NCBI RefSeq assembly: GCF_004114425.1
Contig: NZ_RDQF01000027.1
Coordinates: 1 to 64,000 of the forward strand
Reading direction: 5' to 3'
Source: Bradyrhizobium vignae
Lineage (GTDB): Bacteria > Pseudomonadota > Alphaproteobacteria > Rhizobiales > Xanthobacteraceae
Length of the DNA: 64,000 nt
How positions within the stretch are numbered: position 1 is the stretch's first letter; each line of letters opens with the position of its first letter. Position numbers and translations under genes: made by a program. This document shows, piece after piece, positions 8,906-18,655 of the stretch. The notes under the pieces were generated by a model that was not told the DNA's origin, made no database searches, and was given only the letters and a program-made list of their open reading frames with translations.

Positions 8906-9868
8906 TCAGCCCAGGCGAATGCGCGGGTCGACGGTGGCGATGACGATGTCTGCGATCAGATTGCCCAACACGACCAGGATGGCCGAGAAGATCAACAGCC
9001 CCATCACGACCGGATAGTCGCTATAGCCGAGGCTATCGAGAAACAGCCGGCCCATTCCCGGCCAGGTAAACACGGTCTCTGTGACCAATGCGCCGGTCAG
9101 AATGCTGGGCAATTGCATCCCTGCCAGAGTGATCATCGGCAACAGCGCATTGCCGACGACATGCTTCAGCAGGATGCGGCGTTCGCTCACGCCCTTGGCG
9201 CGGGCCGTCTTGACGAAATCCTGACTGAGCGCATCGAGCGTCGCCGTGCGCATGTAACGACTCCAGATAGCGACATGAACGAGCGACAGCACCAGGCTCG
9301 GCAGGATCAGGTGATGCAGATAGTCCAGCACCGAGCCGTCGCCGATCGTGTACATGTTGCCTGCGGGCACCCAGCCGAGCTTCAGGGTGAAGATGTAGAT
9401 GCCGATCAGGCCGAACCAGAAAGTCGGAACCGACAGCGCGACCATGGCGCCGATCGTCGCGCAATAGTCGAACAGGGAATAGCGATGGGTTGCCCCGCGG
9501 ATGCCGATCCAGGTGCCGACCGCGATCGCCAAGGCTGTGGACGTGCCCATCAGCAGCAGCGTCGCCAGCAGATGGCGACCGATCACCGCAAGCACGGAAG
9601 AGCCATCGCGGAATGAGTGTCCCCAATCGCCCTGGAGCAGCCGCCAGGCCCAATCGAGATACTGAATCCACAGCGGCCGGTTCAACCCGAGCTGCGTTGC
9701 GAGTCGCTCCACATCCTTCTGGGTCATGCCCGGATCGAGCCCGAACTGCGCGAGAGGACCACCCGGCATGAGGTTGAGAACCGTGAAGCCGATGATCGAG
9801 ACGATCACCAGCAGCACGATGCTCTGCGAGAGACGATTGAGCAGGAACCCGGACATTCGAGTCACCAT
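8906..9868 (-). CDS. Peptide-type ABC transporter permease (DppB/OppB-like)
   Basis: The first permease of the importer, 320 residues. It has the usual N-terminal membrane helix (LLNRLSQSIVLLVIVSIIGF), the FTVLNLMPGGP motif, and a TM core with HSFRDGSSV after the large periplasmic loop. The EAA loop is DFVKTARAKGVSERRILLKHVVGNAL and the end carries the conserved FTWPGMGRL and DPRIRLG. The start is the ATG at 9868; a second ATG four codons later is equally possible. It lies between the binding-protein gene (66-base gap) and the DppC-like gene. Confidence 0.93.
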   Translation of the reverse strand: MVTRMSGFLLNRLSQSIVLLVIVSIIGFTVLNLMPGGPLAQFGLDPGMTQKDVERLATQLGLNRPLWIQYLDWAWRLLQGDWGHSFRDGSSVLAVIGRHLLATLLLMGTSTALAIAVGTWIGIRGATHRYSLFDYCATIGAMVALSVPTFWFGLIGIYIFTLKLGWVPAGNMYTIGDGSVLDYLHHLILPSLVLSLVHVAIWSRYMRTATLDALSQDFVKTARAKGVSERRILLKHVVGNALLPMITLAGMQLPSILTGALVTETVFTWPGMGRLFLDSLGYSDYPVVMGLLIFSAILVVLGNLIADIVIATVDPRIRLG

Positions 9869-9934
9869 GTTGATGTTGACGTTGCAGCATCACTCCAGCG
9901 CCGACCTCGCCACAGGGCCTCGGCCGGCAGCACG

Positions 9935-11599
9935 TCAGCTCGCCCAATACCAGGCCAGCGCATTCCAGGATTCCGTGCGCGTATTGCCGTTCGGCACGAA
10001 ACCGTTGATTCCCTTCTTGAGACCTTCGACCGCGTTGCTTTGATACAGCGGCAGGAAAGGCAGGTCGCGACGCACGAGTTCCTGTACCCGGAAGTAGATT
10101 GCGCGCCGGGCTTCCGGATCGAAGGTGCGTGCGCCCTTGTCGAGCAAAGCATCAACCTCCGGATTTGCGTATTGTGCATTGTTCGAGCCGCGGCCGCCCT
10201 TGGCTGCGATCGAGCGGGAGTGCAGGCGATTGGTGACGTCCGGGTCGGCGCCGATCAGATACGAGCTCCCGACGATTACGGAATCGAACTGCGATTGCAT
10301 CCAGAACTCGCCCCACATCACGGCGGCAGGCAGGTTCGATATCTTCATCTCGACGCCCAGTTGCGCAAACGTCTGCTGCAGGAACTGCTGTACCTGCTCG
10401 CGGAGGGGATCGCCGGACGTGGTCGAATTGGTAAAGGACAGACGAACGCCATTCTTGGTGCGAATGCCGTCCCCGCCCTTTGCCCAGCCGGCCTGATCGA
10501 GGATCTTGCCCGCGCGATTCACGTCAAATTGGTGAAGCGGCAGATTGGCGTTGAAGAAGAAGGACTGCCGGGGCATGAAGGTCTCCGTCGGGCTCGGCAC
10601 GCCGTAATAGAGCCCCTGGATGATCGCCTCCTTGTCGATCGCCGCGTACAGCGCCTCGCGAACCGCCAGCTCCTTGAACTGCGGGCGCTCGAGGTTCAGG
10701 TAAAAGGACTCGAACGAGGTCCTTGGAACCAGGGTCACCACCCGGTTGGGCAGCGTCTTGGCTTCCGCATAGTGATCAGGCGTGATGTAGGGTTGACCCA
10801 CGAGGTCAATGTCGCCGCTCTTGAACTGGGTGTAGAGGACGGTGAGGTCAGGGATGTATTTGAAGACCAGCCTCTCGATATGAGGGCCTTCACCGAAGTA
10901 ATCGAGGTTCGCCACGAGTTCGAGATGATCGCCGGCGACCCGCTGTCCCCACTTGAACGGCCCGGTGCCGATCGGCGCCTGGTTGAAGGCGGCGCTGTTC
11001 GGATTGGCCTCTTTCTCGAGAACGTGCTTGGGCACGATGAAGGTTTCGGTCAGGAACGACAAATATGGCGCAAAGGCCTCTTCCATCCGCCACGAGATCT
11101 CCGTGGGCGAGATCACCGTGATGTCGCGCACGAGAGCATGGCCGGCCGTGCGCCAACTGCGGAAGCTGGGATTCATGATGAGTTCGAGAGTGAACTTCAC
11201 GTCCTCGGCGGTGAAAGGCTTGCCGTCGTGCCAGCGGACATCGTCACGCAAACGAATGCGCCATTTGAGACCGTCCTCCGTAATGCCGCCGTTCTTTTGG
11301 TCCGGCACTTCCAGGGCTAGATTGGGTTGAATGACGCCTTGGGGATCGATGCGGAACAGCGCATCGAAAACCGAGAAATGCACACCATCATCGACCTCAA
11401 TGTGCACCATCAGCGGATTGAAGACGGTCGGCTCTTGACCAAGGCCGACGATCACGCGACCGGTTGGCTTTGCTGGAGAAGTGCGCGCGAGCGCAGGTTT
11501 GTCCAGCAGATTTGATCCGGCAAGGCCGGCCGCGCCGGCGATCATCAGCTGGAGTGCGCTACGCCGCGAATAGATCGATGCAGTCTTTGCTTCAGTCAT
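9935..11599 (-). CDS. ABC transporter substrate-binding protein (SBP family 5)
   Basis: A 554-residue periplasmic solute-binding protein of the peptide/nickel family. The N-terminus carries a twin-arginine-like signal (SRRSALQLMIAGAAGLAG), suggesting Tat export. The mature part contains family-5 landmarks: VIVGLGQEPTVFNPLM, LALEVPD, the diagnostic RLRDDVRWHDGKPFTAEDVKFTLE, and the late AREALYAAIDKEAIIQ helix. It lies nine bases after the ATPase gene and before both permeases, so all four form one operon. The ligand is unknown; family 5 proteins bind peptides, opines, glutathione, nickel chelates and others. Confidence 0.93.
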   Translation of the reverse strand: MTEAKTASIYSRRSALQLMIAGAAGLAGSNLLDKPALARTSPAKPTGRVIVGLGQEPTVFNPLMVHIEVDDGVHFSVFDALFRIDPQGVIQPNLALEVPDQKNGGITEDGLKWRIRLRDDVRWHDGKPFTAEDVKFTLELIMNPSFRSWRTAGHALVRDITVISPTEISWRMEEAFAPYLSFLTETFIVPKHVLEKEANPNSAAFNQAPIGTGPFKWGQRVAGDHLELVANLDYFGEGPHIERLVFKYIPDLTVLYTQFKSGDIDLVGQPYITPDHYAEAKTLPNRVVTLVPRTSFESFYLNLERPQFKELAVREALYAAIDKEAIIQGLYYGVPSPTETFMPRQSFFFNANLPLHQFDVNRAGKILDQAGWAKGGDGIRTKNGVRLSFTNSTTSGDPLREQVQQFLQQTFAQLGVEMKISNLPAAVMWGEFWMQSQFDSVIVGSSYLIGADPDVTNRLHSRSIAAKGGRGSNNAQYANPEVDALLDKGARTFDPEARRAIYFRVQELVRRDLPFLPLYQSNAVEGLKKGINGFVPNGNTRTESWNALAWYWAS

Positions 11600-11608
11600 G
11601 ACCCCTCC

Positions 11609-13297
11609 TCATTTGTGGCTATGTCCGGCCAGTGTCGATTGGCTTCCAACGGCGCCGGCGCTGCTTTGCTGCTCGCCGGGGATGGCAGCGACGAGTTCTC
11701 GCGTGTAGGCGGATTTCGGATTCAGGAAGATCTGCGATGGCGGTCCGTGCTCGACGATCTGCCCTCGATGCATGACCGCGATTTCATCGCAGATCTGGCT
11801 GGCCACGCGCAGATCGTGCGTGATGAAGATCATCGATACGCCGGTCTCCCGCTGAATCTGGTCCAGAAGCTTCAAGATCTGCGCCTGGATCGATACGTCG
11901 AGCGCGGAGACCGCTTCGTCAGCGATCAGCAGCTTCGGCTTGAACATCAGCGCCCGAGCGATTCCGATGCGCTGACGTTGGCCGCCCGAGAACTCGTGGG
12001 GATAACGATCGAAGGTTCCCGCATCCAGGCCGACATGGGCCAACAGCTCTCGCGCCTGCTCACATGCCGCCTTGTGAGGCACTCCGTGCGCGATCGGGCC
12101 GACCGTCAGAATTTGGCCGACGGTTGATCGCGGATTGAGCGAGGCAAATGGATCCTGGAAAATCATCTGGATCTTTGGCCGAACCGGCCGAAACTCGGCT
12201 TCGGAGAGCCGGGCAACGTCCCGTCCCTCGAACAGGATAGAGCCGCTGTCGCTGTCGAGGAGCTTGATCAACAATCGACCGAGCGAGGATTTGCCGGAGC
12301 CGCTTTCTCCAACAACGCCCAAGGTGCGTCCTGGCGAAAGGTCGAACGACACGCCATTGACCGCGGGTACGATCCGGCGCCTACCGAACAGCGCACTGCC
12401 GCTGCGGTAGGTCTTGACCAGACATTCGACCTTCAGAATGGAGGCCGCGGCCGCAGCTTCCGCCGGGACGCGGTCCTTGCCCGTCAGATGCGGCACGGCC
12501 GCGATCAGGCGGCGCGTATAGAGATGGCTCGGGGACTTCAACACCTGCTCGGCGCTCCCCTGCTCCACGCAATGACCCTTCTCCATCACCACAACGGAAT
12601 CGGCAATCTCCGCCACGACTCCGAAGTCATGGGTAATGAACATCACGCTCATTCCCTTGCGGCGTTGAATGTCGCGGATCAGTTGCAGAATCTGTGCCTG
12701 GGTCGTCACGTCGAGTGCGGTGGTCGGCTCGTCGGCGATCAGGATCGCAGGCTCCAGAGCCAGAGCCATGGCGATCATCACCCGCTGTCGCTGCCCGCCC
12801 GAGAGCCGGAACGGATACTGATGATACATGAGCGGCGGATCCGGCAGGCCCACCTCGGTCAGCAGTTCTATGGCGCGGCTACGGCGGGATTTCGGCGTTC
12901 CCATGCGGTGCGCCGCCATCACTTCCTCGATCTGCGCGCCCACTGTCATCAGCGGATTGAGAGCGGATAGCGGGTCTTGGAAGATCATGGAGACCACACG
13001 GCCACGGAGGTCGCGCAGACTCTCCGGCGAGAGTCCTACGAGGTCCATGCCTTGCAGACGGATTGCTCCGGAGGACACGCGGATCGACTTGGGCAAGAGG
13101 CCCATGATCGCGTTGGCCGTGACCGACTTGCCTGATCCGGATTCGCCTATGATGCAGAGGATCTGGCCGCGCTTCAGTTCAAAGGAAACGTTCTCGACGG
13201 CGTGCGCCCGCTCCATGCCTGCCGGCAAGCTCACGGTCAGGTCGCGGACCGCGAGCGCCACATCTTCCGAGGCTAGAGGCTGCGGGGCAGAGGCCAT
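11609..13297 (-). CDS. Dual ATP-binding protein of a peptide-type ABC importer (DppD-DppF fusion)
   Basis: A 562-residue protein with two complete ABC ATPase domains, equivalent to DppD and DppF fused. The first has Walker [13 protein letters not shown], signature [15 protein letters not shown] and Walker [14 protein letters not shown]; the second has Walker [13 protein letters not shown], signature [15 protein letters not shown] and Walker [14 protein letters not shown]. Each is followed by the switch histidine (FITHDFG and FITHDLR). The start is the ATG at 13297 ([12 protein letters not shown]) preceded by an AAGGGGAGAAGG Shine-Dalgarno; the frame to 13432 is not needed. It is the first gene of the transporter operon. 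Such fusions are common in rhizobial importers. Confidence 0.95.
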   Translation of the reverse strand: MASAPQPLASEDVALAVRDLTVSLPAGMERAHAVENVSFELKRGQILCIIGESGSGKSVTANAIMGLLPKSIRVSSGAIRLQGMDLVGLSPESLRDLRGRVVSMIFQDPLSALNPLMTVGAQIEEVMAAHRMGTPKSRRSRAIELLTEVGLPDPPLMYHQYPFRLSGGQRQRVMIAMALALEPAILIADEPTTALDVTTQAQILQLIRDIQRRKGMSVMFITHDFGVVAEIADSVVVMEKGHCVEQGSAEQVLKSPSHLYTRRLIAAVPHLTGKDRVPAEAAAAASILKVECLVKTYRSGSALFGRRRIVPAVNGVSFDLSPGRTLGVVGESGSGKSSLGRLLIKLLDSDSGSILFEGRDVARLSEAEFRPVRPKIQMIFQDPFASLNPRSTVGQILTVGPIAHGVPHKAACEQARELLAHVGLDAGTFDRYPHEFSGGQRQRIGIARALMFKPKLLIADEAVSALDVSIQAQILKLLDQIQRETGVSMIFITHDLRVASQICDEIAVMHRGQIVEHGPPSQIFLNPKSAYTRELVAAIPGEQQSSAGAVGSQSTLAGHSHK

Positions 13298-13970
13298 CTG
13301 AACCTTCTCCCCTTTCAAGCGCGTCCCGTGACGTTGCGGATCGGCTCTTCGGCCACTTTTGCCGCCGCCACGCTCGGACAGGTCAACACCTCGTCGCTCA
13401 TTCTGCCATTCTCCGCGCGGTGAATACGGCATGATTGAGAGCTGGCTGCCCTACAGGCAAGGCGTCGCTGAGCGCGGGCGAGCGGTCGAATGGATCGCTC
13501 GAACGATGAGCGGAGGTCCGAGAGGCTGCCATTGGCGCCTATCGCTTCGGCAAAGGTCTCCTCCCAGACAAGGCCCATCGCGCGTCACTTTTTGAATTCT
13601 GCCCGTTGATCGACATTGATCCGGTGTTCATAACTCTGACCGCTTCAACCATCCCGGAGTCGCCGAAACGCGCCAGACAGGCAGCATGAAATTCTAAAAA
13701 CGAAGCCCGATTTGGCATTTCGGTCTGCGGCTGCCGGCGCACATGTTCGGCTGAGGCTTGCCTGCAAGTCACGAAAACACAGACCTCATTGCAGAGACCA
13801 CTCGTCATTTTTCACGCCCATGAGATGGCGTGCAATCCAAATATCTTTGCAATAACTGCCTGCACCGCAAGCCGTAAACCGCAGGAAATTCCGCCCAACC
13901 ACGAAAGTCCGGAGCGCGCCTGCCGCAGCTGCTCGGATACGATACGCCAAGCATCGGAGTCCCCGCCCCC
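13298..13970. other. Long divergent intergenic region
   Basis: This 673-base region lies between the minus-strand ABC operon and the plus-strand FAD oxidase, so it must hold both promoters. It is visibly more AT-rich between about 13680 and 13870 than the flanking genes. A 28-codon frame (13315-13401, minus) directly precedes the ATPase gene but has no recognisable content. I see no clear operator. The Lrp/AsnC protein encoded nearby is a candidate regulator. Confidence 0.5.
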
Positions 13971-15296
13971 ATGAACCCGCCACTCATGCACATCGAATCC
14001 AGCCCTTCCCTGCCTCGAGAGGCAGACGTCGTCGTCATCGGCGGCGGGGTGGTCGGCGTGTTCGCGAGCTATTACCTGGCGCGTCGAGGCGTCAAGGTCG
14101 CCTTGCTTGAAAAGGGCCGCGTCGCCGCCGAGCAATCCAGCCGCAACTGGGGATGGTGCCGCCAACAGAACCGCGACGCGCGCGAGTTGCCGATTGCAAC
14201 CAAGAGCCTCGATCTCTGGGAGAAAGTTGCCCATGAGACCGGTGAAGATACCGGCTTCCGCCGCTGCGGCCTGTTGTATTTGTCGAACGACGAAAGCGAG
14301 CTTGAGGGCTGGGCCAAGTGGCGTGACTTCGCCAGGACTGTAGGCGTTACGACGCACATGTTGAGTGCGGAAGAAGCCAGCGAGCGAGGCAAGGTCACGG
14401 GCCGCAGGTGGAAAGGTGGCGTCTTCTCTCCCACCGACGGGACGGCGGATACTTCAAAGGCCGTGCCCATCGCCGCGCGTGCGATCATGGCGGCGGGTGG
14501 CACGGTGCACCAGCAATGCGCGGCGCGCGGCTTGGAGCTCAGTGGCGGCCGGGTCAGCGGGGTCGTGACCGAGGCCGGCACGATCCGGACGAAGACGGCG
14601 GTCATGGCAGGAGGCGCGTGGGCATCTTCGTTCTGCAACCAGCTGGGAATTCGTTTCCCACAGGCGTCCGTGCGCCAGTCCATTCTCGCTTTGGCTCCTG
14701 GCGCTGCCGGCCTGCCTGATGCCCTTTACACCGGGCTCGTCTCGCTGACCCGGCGTGGCAATGGCGGATACACGCTCGCTATCAGCGGGCGCGCGCGAGT
14801 TGACCCCACGCCGCAGCAATTCAGATTCGGCCGCGAATTCCTGCCGATGTTCGCCCGCCGGTGGCGAAGTCTCAGCCCTGGGGCTTTCGAGGGCCTGCGG
14901 CAAGGCCATGAATCCCTGGCGAAATGGCGGCTCGACGAGGTGACCCCCATGGAGCTGAACCGAACGCTCGATCCTCGCCCTGACATGAGGCAGATTAGGG
15001 CAACGCATCGACGAGCTTGCAAGCTCGTGCCGGAACTTCAGCGCGTCGAAATCTCGAATGTCTGGGGCGGTTACATCGACAGCACGCCCGACGGCATCCC
15101 CGCAATCGGCGAAGTTCAGTCGATTCCGGGTTTCATCCTGGCAGCGGGGTTCAGCGGCCACGGCTTTGGAATCGGCCCAGGCGCGGGGCATATGATCGCA
15201 GACATCATTACGGGCAGCGCGCCAATCGTCGACCCTCACCCCTACAGGCCGGAGCGGCTGAAAATGAGCGCCTGGGGCAAGGTCAGCGACTTCTAG
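13971..15296 (+). CDS. FAD-dependent amine/amino-acid oxidoreductase (DAO family, copy 2)
   Basis: A 441-residue paralogue of the enzyme at 671-1993. The FAD motif is VVVIGGGVVGVFASYYLARRG ending in LLEKG, the shared signature SSRNWGWCRQQNRD follows, and the C-terminal FAD contact is GFSGHGFGIGPGAGH. The middle domain has MAGGAWASSFCNQLG and RRGNGGYTLAISGRA, aligned with LCAAGAWSSRFLRPLG and RRLDGSYTLAISGKA in copy 1. It is transcribed away from the transporter operon and followed by an Lrp/AsnC regulator, a typical arrangement for amino-acid oxidases induced by their substrate. The substrate is unknown. An ATG five codons later (MHIESSPS) is an alternative start. Confidence 0.88.
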   Translation: MNPPLMHIESSPSLPREADVVVIGGGVVGVFASYYLARRGVKVALLEKGRVAAEQSSRNWGWCRQQNRDARELPIATKSLDLWEKVAHETGEDTGFRRCGLLYLSNDESELEGWAKWRDFARTVGVTTHMLSAEEASERGKVTGRRWKGGVFSPTDGTADTSKAVPIAARAIMAAGGTVHQQCAARGLELSGGRVSGVVTEAGTIRTKTAVMAGGAWASSFCNQLGIRFPQASVRQSILALAPGAAGLPDALYTGLVSLTRRGNGGYTLAISGRARVDPTPQQFRFGREFLPMFARRWRSLSPGAFEGLRQGHESLAKWRLDEVTPMELNRTLDPRPDMRQIRATHRRACKLVPELQRVEISNVWGGYIDSTPDGIPAIGEVQSIPGFILAAGFSGHGFGIGPGAGHMIADIITGSAPIVDPHPYRPERLKMSAWGKVSDF

Positions 15297-15411
15297 AATC
15301 CAGTTTCCGCCCCGGTTGGGAAAAGATGCTGGTTGATGTTATGACAGTGCGCGTGACGCTGAAGCCTCGGAGCCTTGACGCCGTTGTCTCACCCCATCTC
15401 GTGGCATTGCT

Positions 15412-15888
15412 ATGAAGCTCGATAAGATCGACATCCGGATTTTATGCGAACTGCAGAAGAACGGGCGGATTTCCAACGTCGAGCTCGCAGAGCTGATTAA
15501 CCTATCCCCGAGCCCGTGCCTGATGCGAGTCAAGAGGCTCCAGTCGGAGGGCTTCATTACCGGCTATTCCGCCCAGATCGACGTTGCGAAGCTCGGACAA
15601 ACTCTGACTGTGTTCGCCGAAATCACCCTCAAGAATCACCGGCAGATCGATTTCGCGCGCTTCCTCACAACGATCGAAAAGGTCGATTCCGTTGTCGAAT
15701 GCCATCTCGTCTCGGGCGGGTACGACTATCTCGTGAAATTCATCACGGCAGGGATCAGCGAATACCAGGCGATCATGGAGCGCCTGGTCGAGATGGATAT
15801 CGGTATCGACAAATATTTCAGCTTCGTCGTGCTGAAGTCCCCGATCGTGAAATCCCATCTGCCGCTCGAAAGCATCTTCAACGGCTAG
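15412..15888 (+). CDS. Lrp/AsnC family transcriptional regulator
   Basis: A 158-residue leucine-responsive/AsnC-type regulator. The N-terminal winged helix-turn-helix is MKLDKIDIRILCELQKNGRISNVELAELINLSPSPCLMRVKRL, with the recognition helix in LSPSPCLMRVKRL. The C-terminal ligand-sensing RAM (ActD) domain follows and includes VVECHLVSGGYDYLVKF, the amino-acid contact region of the family. It lies 115 bases after the FAD oxidase and is followed on the other strand by an aminotransferase gene. The parsimonious role is local control of the oxidase, transporter and aminotransferase by an amino acid. Confidence 0.93.
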   Translation: MKLDKIDIRILCELQKNGRISNVELAELINLSPSPCLMRVKRLQSEGFITGYSAQIDVAKLGQTLTVFAEITLKNHRQIDFARFLTTIEKVDSVVECHLVSGGYDYLVKFITAGISEYQAIMERLVEMDIGIDKYFSFVVLKSPIVKSHLPLESIFNG

Positions 15889-15905
15889 GGGACAGGCGCC
15901 GTGGC

Positions 15906-17282
15906 TTATCCTTTCATCGCTGCGCGGACGTCCTTGTCCTCGAGCGTCTGGTCGAGCGTAGTTCTCGTCCGCTCAATAATGGCATCGATGTCGCCATCCG
16001 TGCAGCAGAGCGGTGGCGCATAGCCCAGCACGCCCTGGGCAAAAGCGCGGATGACGAGGCCGTTGTCCCATGCGCGGTCGAAAATGCGGCGCGCCGCGTC
16101 GGCTTCCGCCGGCAGAGGCGTCTTGCGCTGCTTATCGGTGACGAGTTCGATTGCCGCCAGCATGCCGCGACCCCTGATATCGCCGACGAGGGGATGATTG
16201 GCCAGCGCGCGAAGACCTTCCAGCAGACGTTGCCCGGCCTTGCGGCCGTTCTCGAGCAAGCCGTTTTCGTAGAGGTCAAGGCACGCGAGTCCCACGGCTG
16301 CGCTGACGGGATGGGCGGAATAGGTGTAGCCGTGACCCACGGCCGCCTTGCCGGCACCATCGGCAATGGTGTTGTAGACGCGGTCGGACATCAGAACGGC
16401 CCCCATCGGCACATAGCCCGAGGTCAGTCCTTTTGCCGTAGTCATGAGATCCGGCACGACATCGTCCTCTTCACACGCGAAGAGCGGACCGACACGGCCA
16501 AAGCCGGTGATGACCTCATCGGCAACGAACAGAATGTCTTGCTCCTTGCAGACAGCATGCATGGCCTTCAGCCAGGACGGCGGCGGAACGAGCACGCCTC
16601 CGGACCCCTGTATCGGCTCGACATAGAAGGCGGCAACACGATCGGCGCCGAGCTCGGCGATCTTCTCCCGCAAGGCCGCGACCGAGGCGGCAATGATGGC
16701 TTGGGGATGAGTCCCGACAGGATTTCGATAGGCATAGTGCGATGGAATCTTGTGTTGCCAGCTATAAGGCACTCCGAAGCCCGCATGAAAGGCAGGCAGC
16801 GCCGTCAGGCCAGCCCCTGCCGTCGACGATCCATGATAGCCGGATTCGACGGAAATGAACTGATCCTTCTGTGGCGTACCCTTGGCATGATAATAGTAAC
16901 GGATGAACCGGATCGTACTATCGACGGCATCGGAGCCACCCAAGGTGAAATAGACATGGTTCAGATCGCCAGGCGCCAATTCAGCCAGCCTTGCGGCCAA
17001 CCGGATGGCGGGATCCGAGCCCAACCCGAAATAGCCCGTCGCATAAGGCAGTTCGCGGAGCTGCCTCGAAGCCGCTTCAATGATGCTGTCCTGTCCGTAG
17101 CCGGCATTGACACACCACAAACCCGCGAAGCCATCGAGCAACTGACGCCCCGAGACATCGGTCAGCGTCGCGCCTTTCGCTGATTTCAGCACGCGGACGC
17201 CCGTGGTCTCGTGGCTGCGATAGGATGAGACCGGGTGAATCAGATGCGCACGATCGAGTTCAATCAGCGAGTTGCTCAACAT
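15906..17282 (-). CDS. Class III aminotransferase (omega-amino acid:pyruvate type)
   Basis: A 458-residue fold-type I PLP aminotransferase of class III. Landmarks are the N-terminal DRAHLIHPVSSY and GFAGLWCVNAGYG (substrate side), the phosphate-binding FTLGGSDAVDSTIRFIRYYYHAKG, FISVESGYHGSSTAG, the PLP-ring aspartate in FVADEVITGFGRVG, and the Schiff-base lysine in TTAKGLTSGYVPMGAVLMS. These match beta-alanine:pyruvate or taurine/putrescine-type transaminases more than ornithine transaminase. The stop lies 17 bases from that of the Lrp gene (convergent). It could transfer an omega-amino group from the substrate of this island to pyruvate, giving an aldehyde for the aldehyde dehydrogenase. Confidence 0.92.
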   Translation of the reverse strand: MLSNSLIELDRAHLIHPVSSYRSHETTGVRVLKSAKGATLTDVSGRQLLDGFAGLWCVNAGYGQDSIIEAASRQLRELPYATGYFGLGSDPAIRLAARLAELAPGDLNHVYFTLGGSDAVDSTIRFIRYYYHAKGTPQKDQFISVESGYHGSSTAGAGLTALPAFHAGFGVPYSWQHKIPSHYAYRNPVGTHPQAIIAASVAALREKIAELGADRVAAFYVEPIQGSGGVLVPPPSWLKAMHAVCKEQDILFVADEVITGFGRVGPLFACEEDDVVPDLMTTAKGLTSGYVPMGAVLMSDRVYNTIADGAGKAAVGHGYTYSAHPVSAAVGLACLDLYENGLLENGRKAGQRLLEGLRALANHPLVGDIRGRGMLAAIELVTDKQRKTPLPAEADAARRIFDRAWDNGLVIRAFAQGVLGYAPPLCCTDGDIDAIIERTRTTLDQTLEDKDVRAAMKG

Positions 17283-17624
17283 GTCGTCCTCCAGATCAAC
17301 CGCAACGTCTGTGCGGCCACCGCGATGTCTTCAGGCTCAACGTAGAGTGCCGAAGACAGCAGTTGCTCCCGGGCCGGACATGGACGGAAGGCATTTTGAC
17401 TTTGATTGACGACCGACTCGACATCTTATGCCGGGATTGAGCGGCGCACGGCAGCGTGGATCAGCGCGGAGAACCTTCTTCCCGCAACTCTCTACCACAG
17501 CTCCGATCCGATACGACACAATCTGCTCCCGGCCACCGCGACATCGGCGCTTTGTCTTGCGCGCTGCTCGCTAGGATGCTTCTCGTACCGGCAAGCGGTG
17601 CGTGAGGATTGGAGAATTCAAGCC
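17283..17624. other. Divergent intergenic region
   Basis: This gap separates the minus-strand aminotransferase from the plus-strand HAD hydrolase and must carry both promoters. No operator or hairpin could be recognised. A frame extending the HAD gene back to 17406 lacks family-like residues. Confidence 0.4.
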
Positions 17625-18314
17625 ATGGCGACGTTCAGACCCAAATACATCACCTTCGACTGCTACGGGACGCTGACCAACTTCGACATGGCCGGCGCGG
17701 CAAGGAGAGTCTATGGCTCCGAGCTCTCGTCGACGGCCATGGAAAAGCTCATCAAGGATTTTTCGGCCTATCGCCTGGACGAGGTTCTCGGCGCGTGGAA
17801 GCCCTATCTCGACGTCGTGCACAATGCACTGGAGCGCGCCTGCAAGCGCAACGGCATCGCATTCCGGCCAGAGCATGCCGAGCGCATCTATGACGAGGTG
17901 CCGACATGGGGCCCGCATCCCGACGTTCCGGCAGGCTTGGCTCGGGTTGCAAAGGAAATCCCGCTCGTCATCCTGTCAAACTCGATGAAGAACCTCATCA
18001 TGTCGAACGTCGAAAAGCTCGGCGCTCCCTTCCACATGGTCATCACGGCAGAGGAAACCGGCGCCTACAAGCCGCACATGAAGGGCTTCGAATATATGCT
18101 GGACAGGCTGGGCTGCGGGCCGGAAGACATTACGCACGTTTCCTCCTCCTTCCGCTACGACCTGATGACGGCTTACGATTTGGGCATCAAGAGCAAGGTG
18201 TGGGTGAACCGCGGCCACGAGCCCGCCAATCCCTTCTATGAATATACCGAGGTCGCTGGCATCGACTGGCTTGCTGCGGCAGTCGGCCTGGAGCCCCTGC
18301 GCAAAAGCGCGTGA
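17625..18314 (+). CDS. Haloacid dehalogenase type II / HAD-family hydrolase
   Basis: A 229-residue HAD-superfamily protein. Motif I with the nucleophilic aspartate is ITFDCYGTLTNFD, motif II is VILSNSMKN, the motif III lysine is in EETGAYKPHMKGFEYML, and motif IV lies around THVSSSFRYDLMTAYDLGIKSKVWVNR. The DCYGTL form and SSSFRYDLMTA pattern (normally SS-x-x-x-D) resemble (S)-2-haloacid dehalogenases, but many such proteins act on other phosphorylated or halogenated acids. The start is the ATG at 17625, not the longer frame to 17406. A strong terminator follows at 18384-18421. Its place among amino-acid genes suggests a small 2-oxo- or hydroxy-acid-related substrate, which is inference. Confidence 0.87.
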   Translation: MATFRPKYITFDCYGTLTNFDMAGAARRVYGSELSSTAMEKLIKDFSAYRLDEVLGAWKPYLDVVHNALERACKRNGIAFRPEHAERIYDEVPTWGPHPDVPAGLARVAKEIPLVILSNSMKNLIMSNVEKLGAPFHMVITAEETGAYKPHMKGFEYMLDRLGCGPEDITHVSSSFRYDLMTAYDLGIKSKVWVNRGHEPANPFYEYTEVAGIDWLAAAVGLEPLRKSA

Positions 18315-18655
18315 GCGCAGTTCTTTTCAGGATCTCTCGCGGCACTTCAGTTCTTGGAAAGCTTCGAGAGAGATCTGCGCTGCAAAGGAAAAAGGGGGCG
18401 GTTCAGCCGCCCCCTTTCCTTGTTTCAGATGCAGATCCGAATGCAATCATGGGCTTGCTCCTTCTTCGGGCCAGCCCTGCCATCACGGCCTGGATGTGCG
18501 ATTGGCGAGGCGAAGCCGTCTCATGCGAGCAATACAGGACCGCACGCCGCATTTTTCATTGAGAATGAAGTAACTGGCCGCGTTGAAGCTGGTCAGACGC
18601 GGCCTCGCAAGTCGAATATTCTGAGCGCCGCTCAATAGCGGCCCTCAGCATCGTC
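18315..18655. other. Gap after the HAD gene, holds a terminator only
   Basis: Apart from the GC-rich hairpin at 18384-18421, I see nothing supportable between the HAD gene and the convergent cupin gene. Small overlapping plus-strand frames here have no ribosome binding site or recognisable content. Confidence 0.45.
18384..18421 (+). terminator. Rho-independent-type terminator of the HAD gene
   Basis: A perfect stem GGGGGCGG / CCGCCCCC with a five-base loop, extended by A-rich and T-rich flanks (AAAGGAAAAA before, TTTCCTTGTTT after), lies 70 bases after the HAD stop. The symmetric A/T flanks could allow it to act in both directions between the convergent HAD and cupin genes. Confidence 0.8.

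Noticed and set aside
13315-13401. 28-codon frame before the dual ATPase gene, as a leader peptide
   Set aside because: There is an ATG, but no run of regulatory codons, no attenuator hairpin and no recognisable protein content.
13598-13620. TTGAT-containing sequence (GTTGATCGACATTGATC) as another FixK/FNR site
   Set aside because: The two TTGAT elements are direct, not inverted, so it is not the palindrome.
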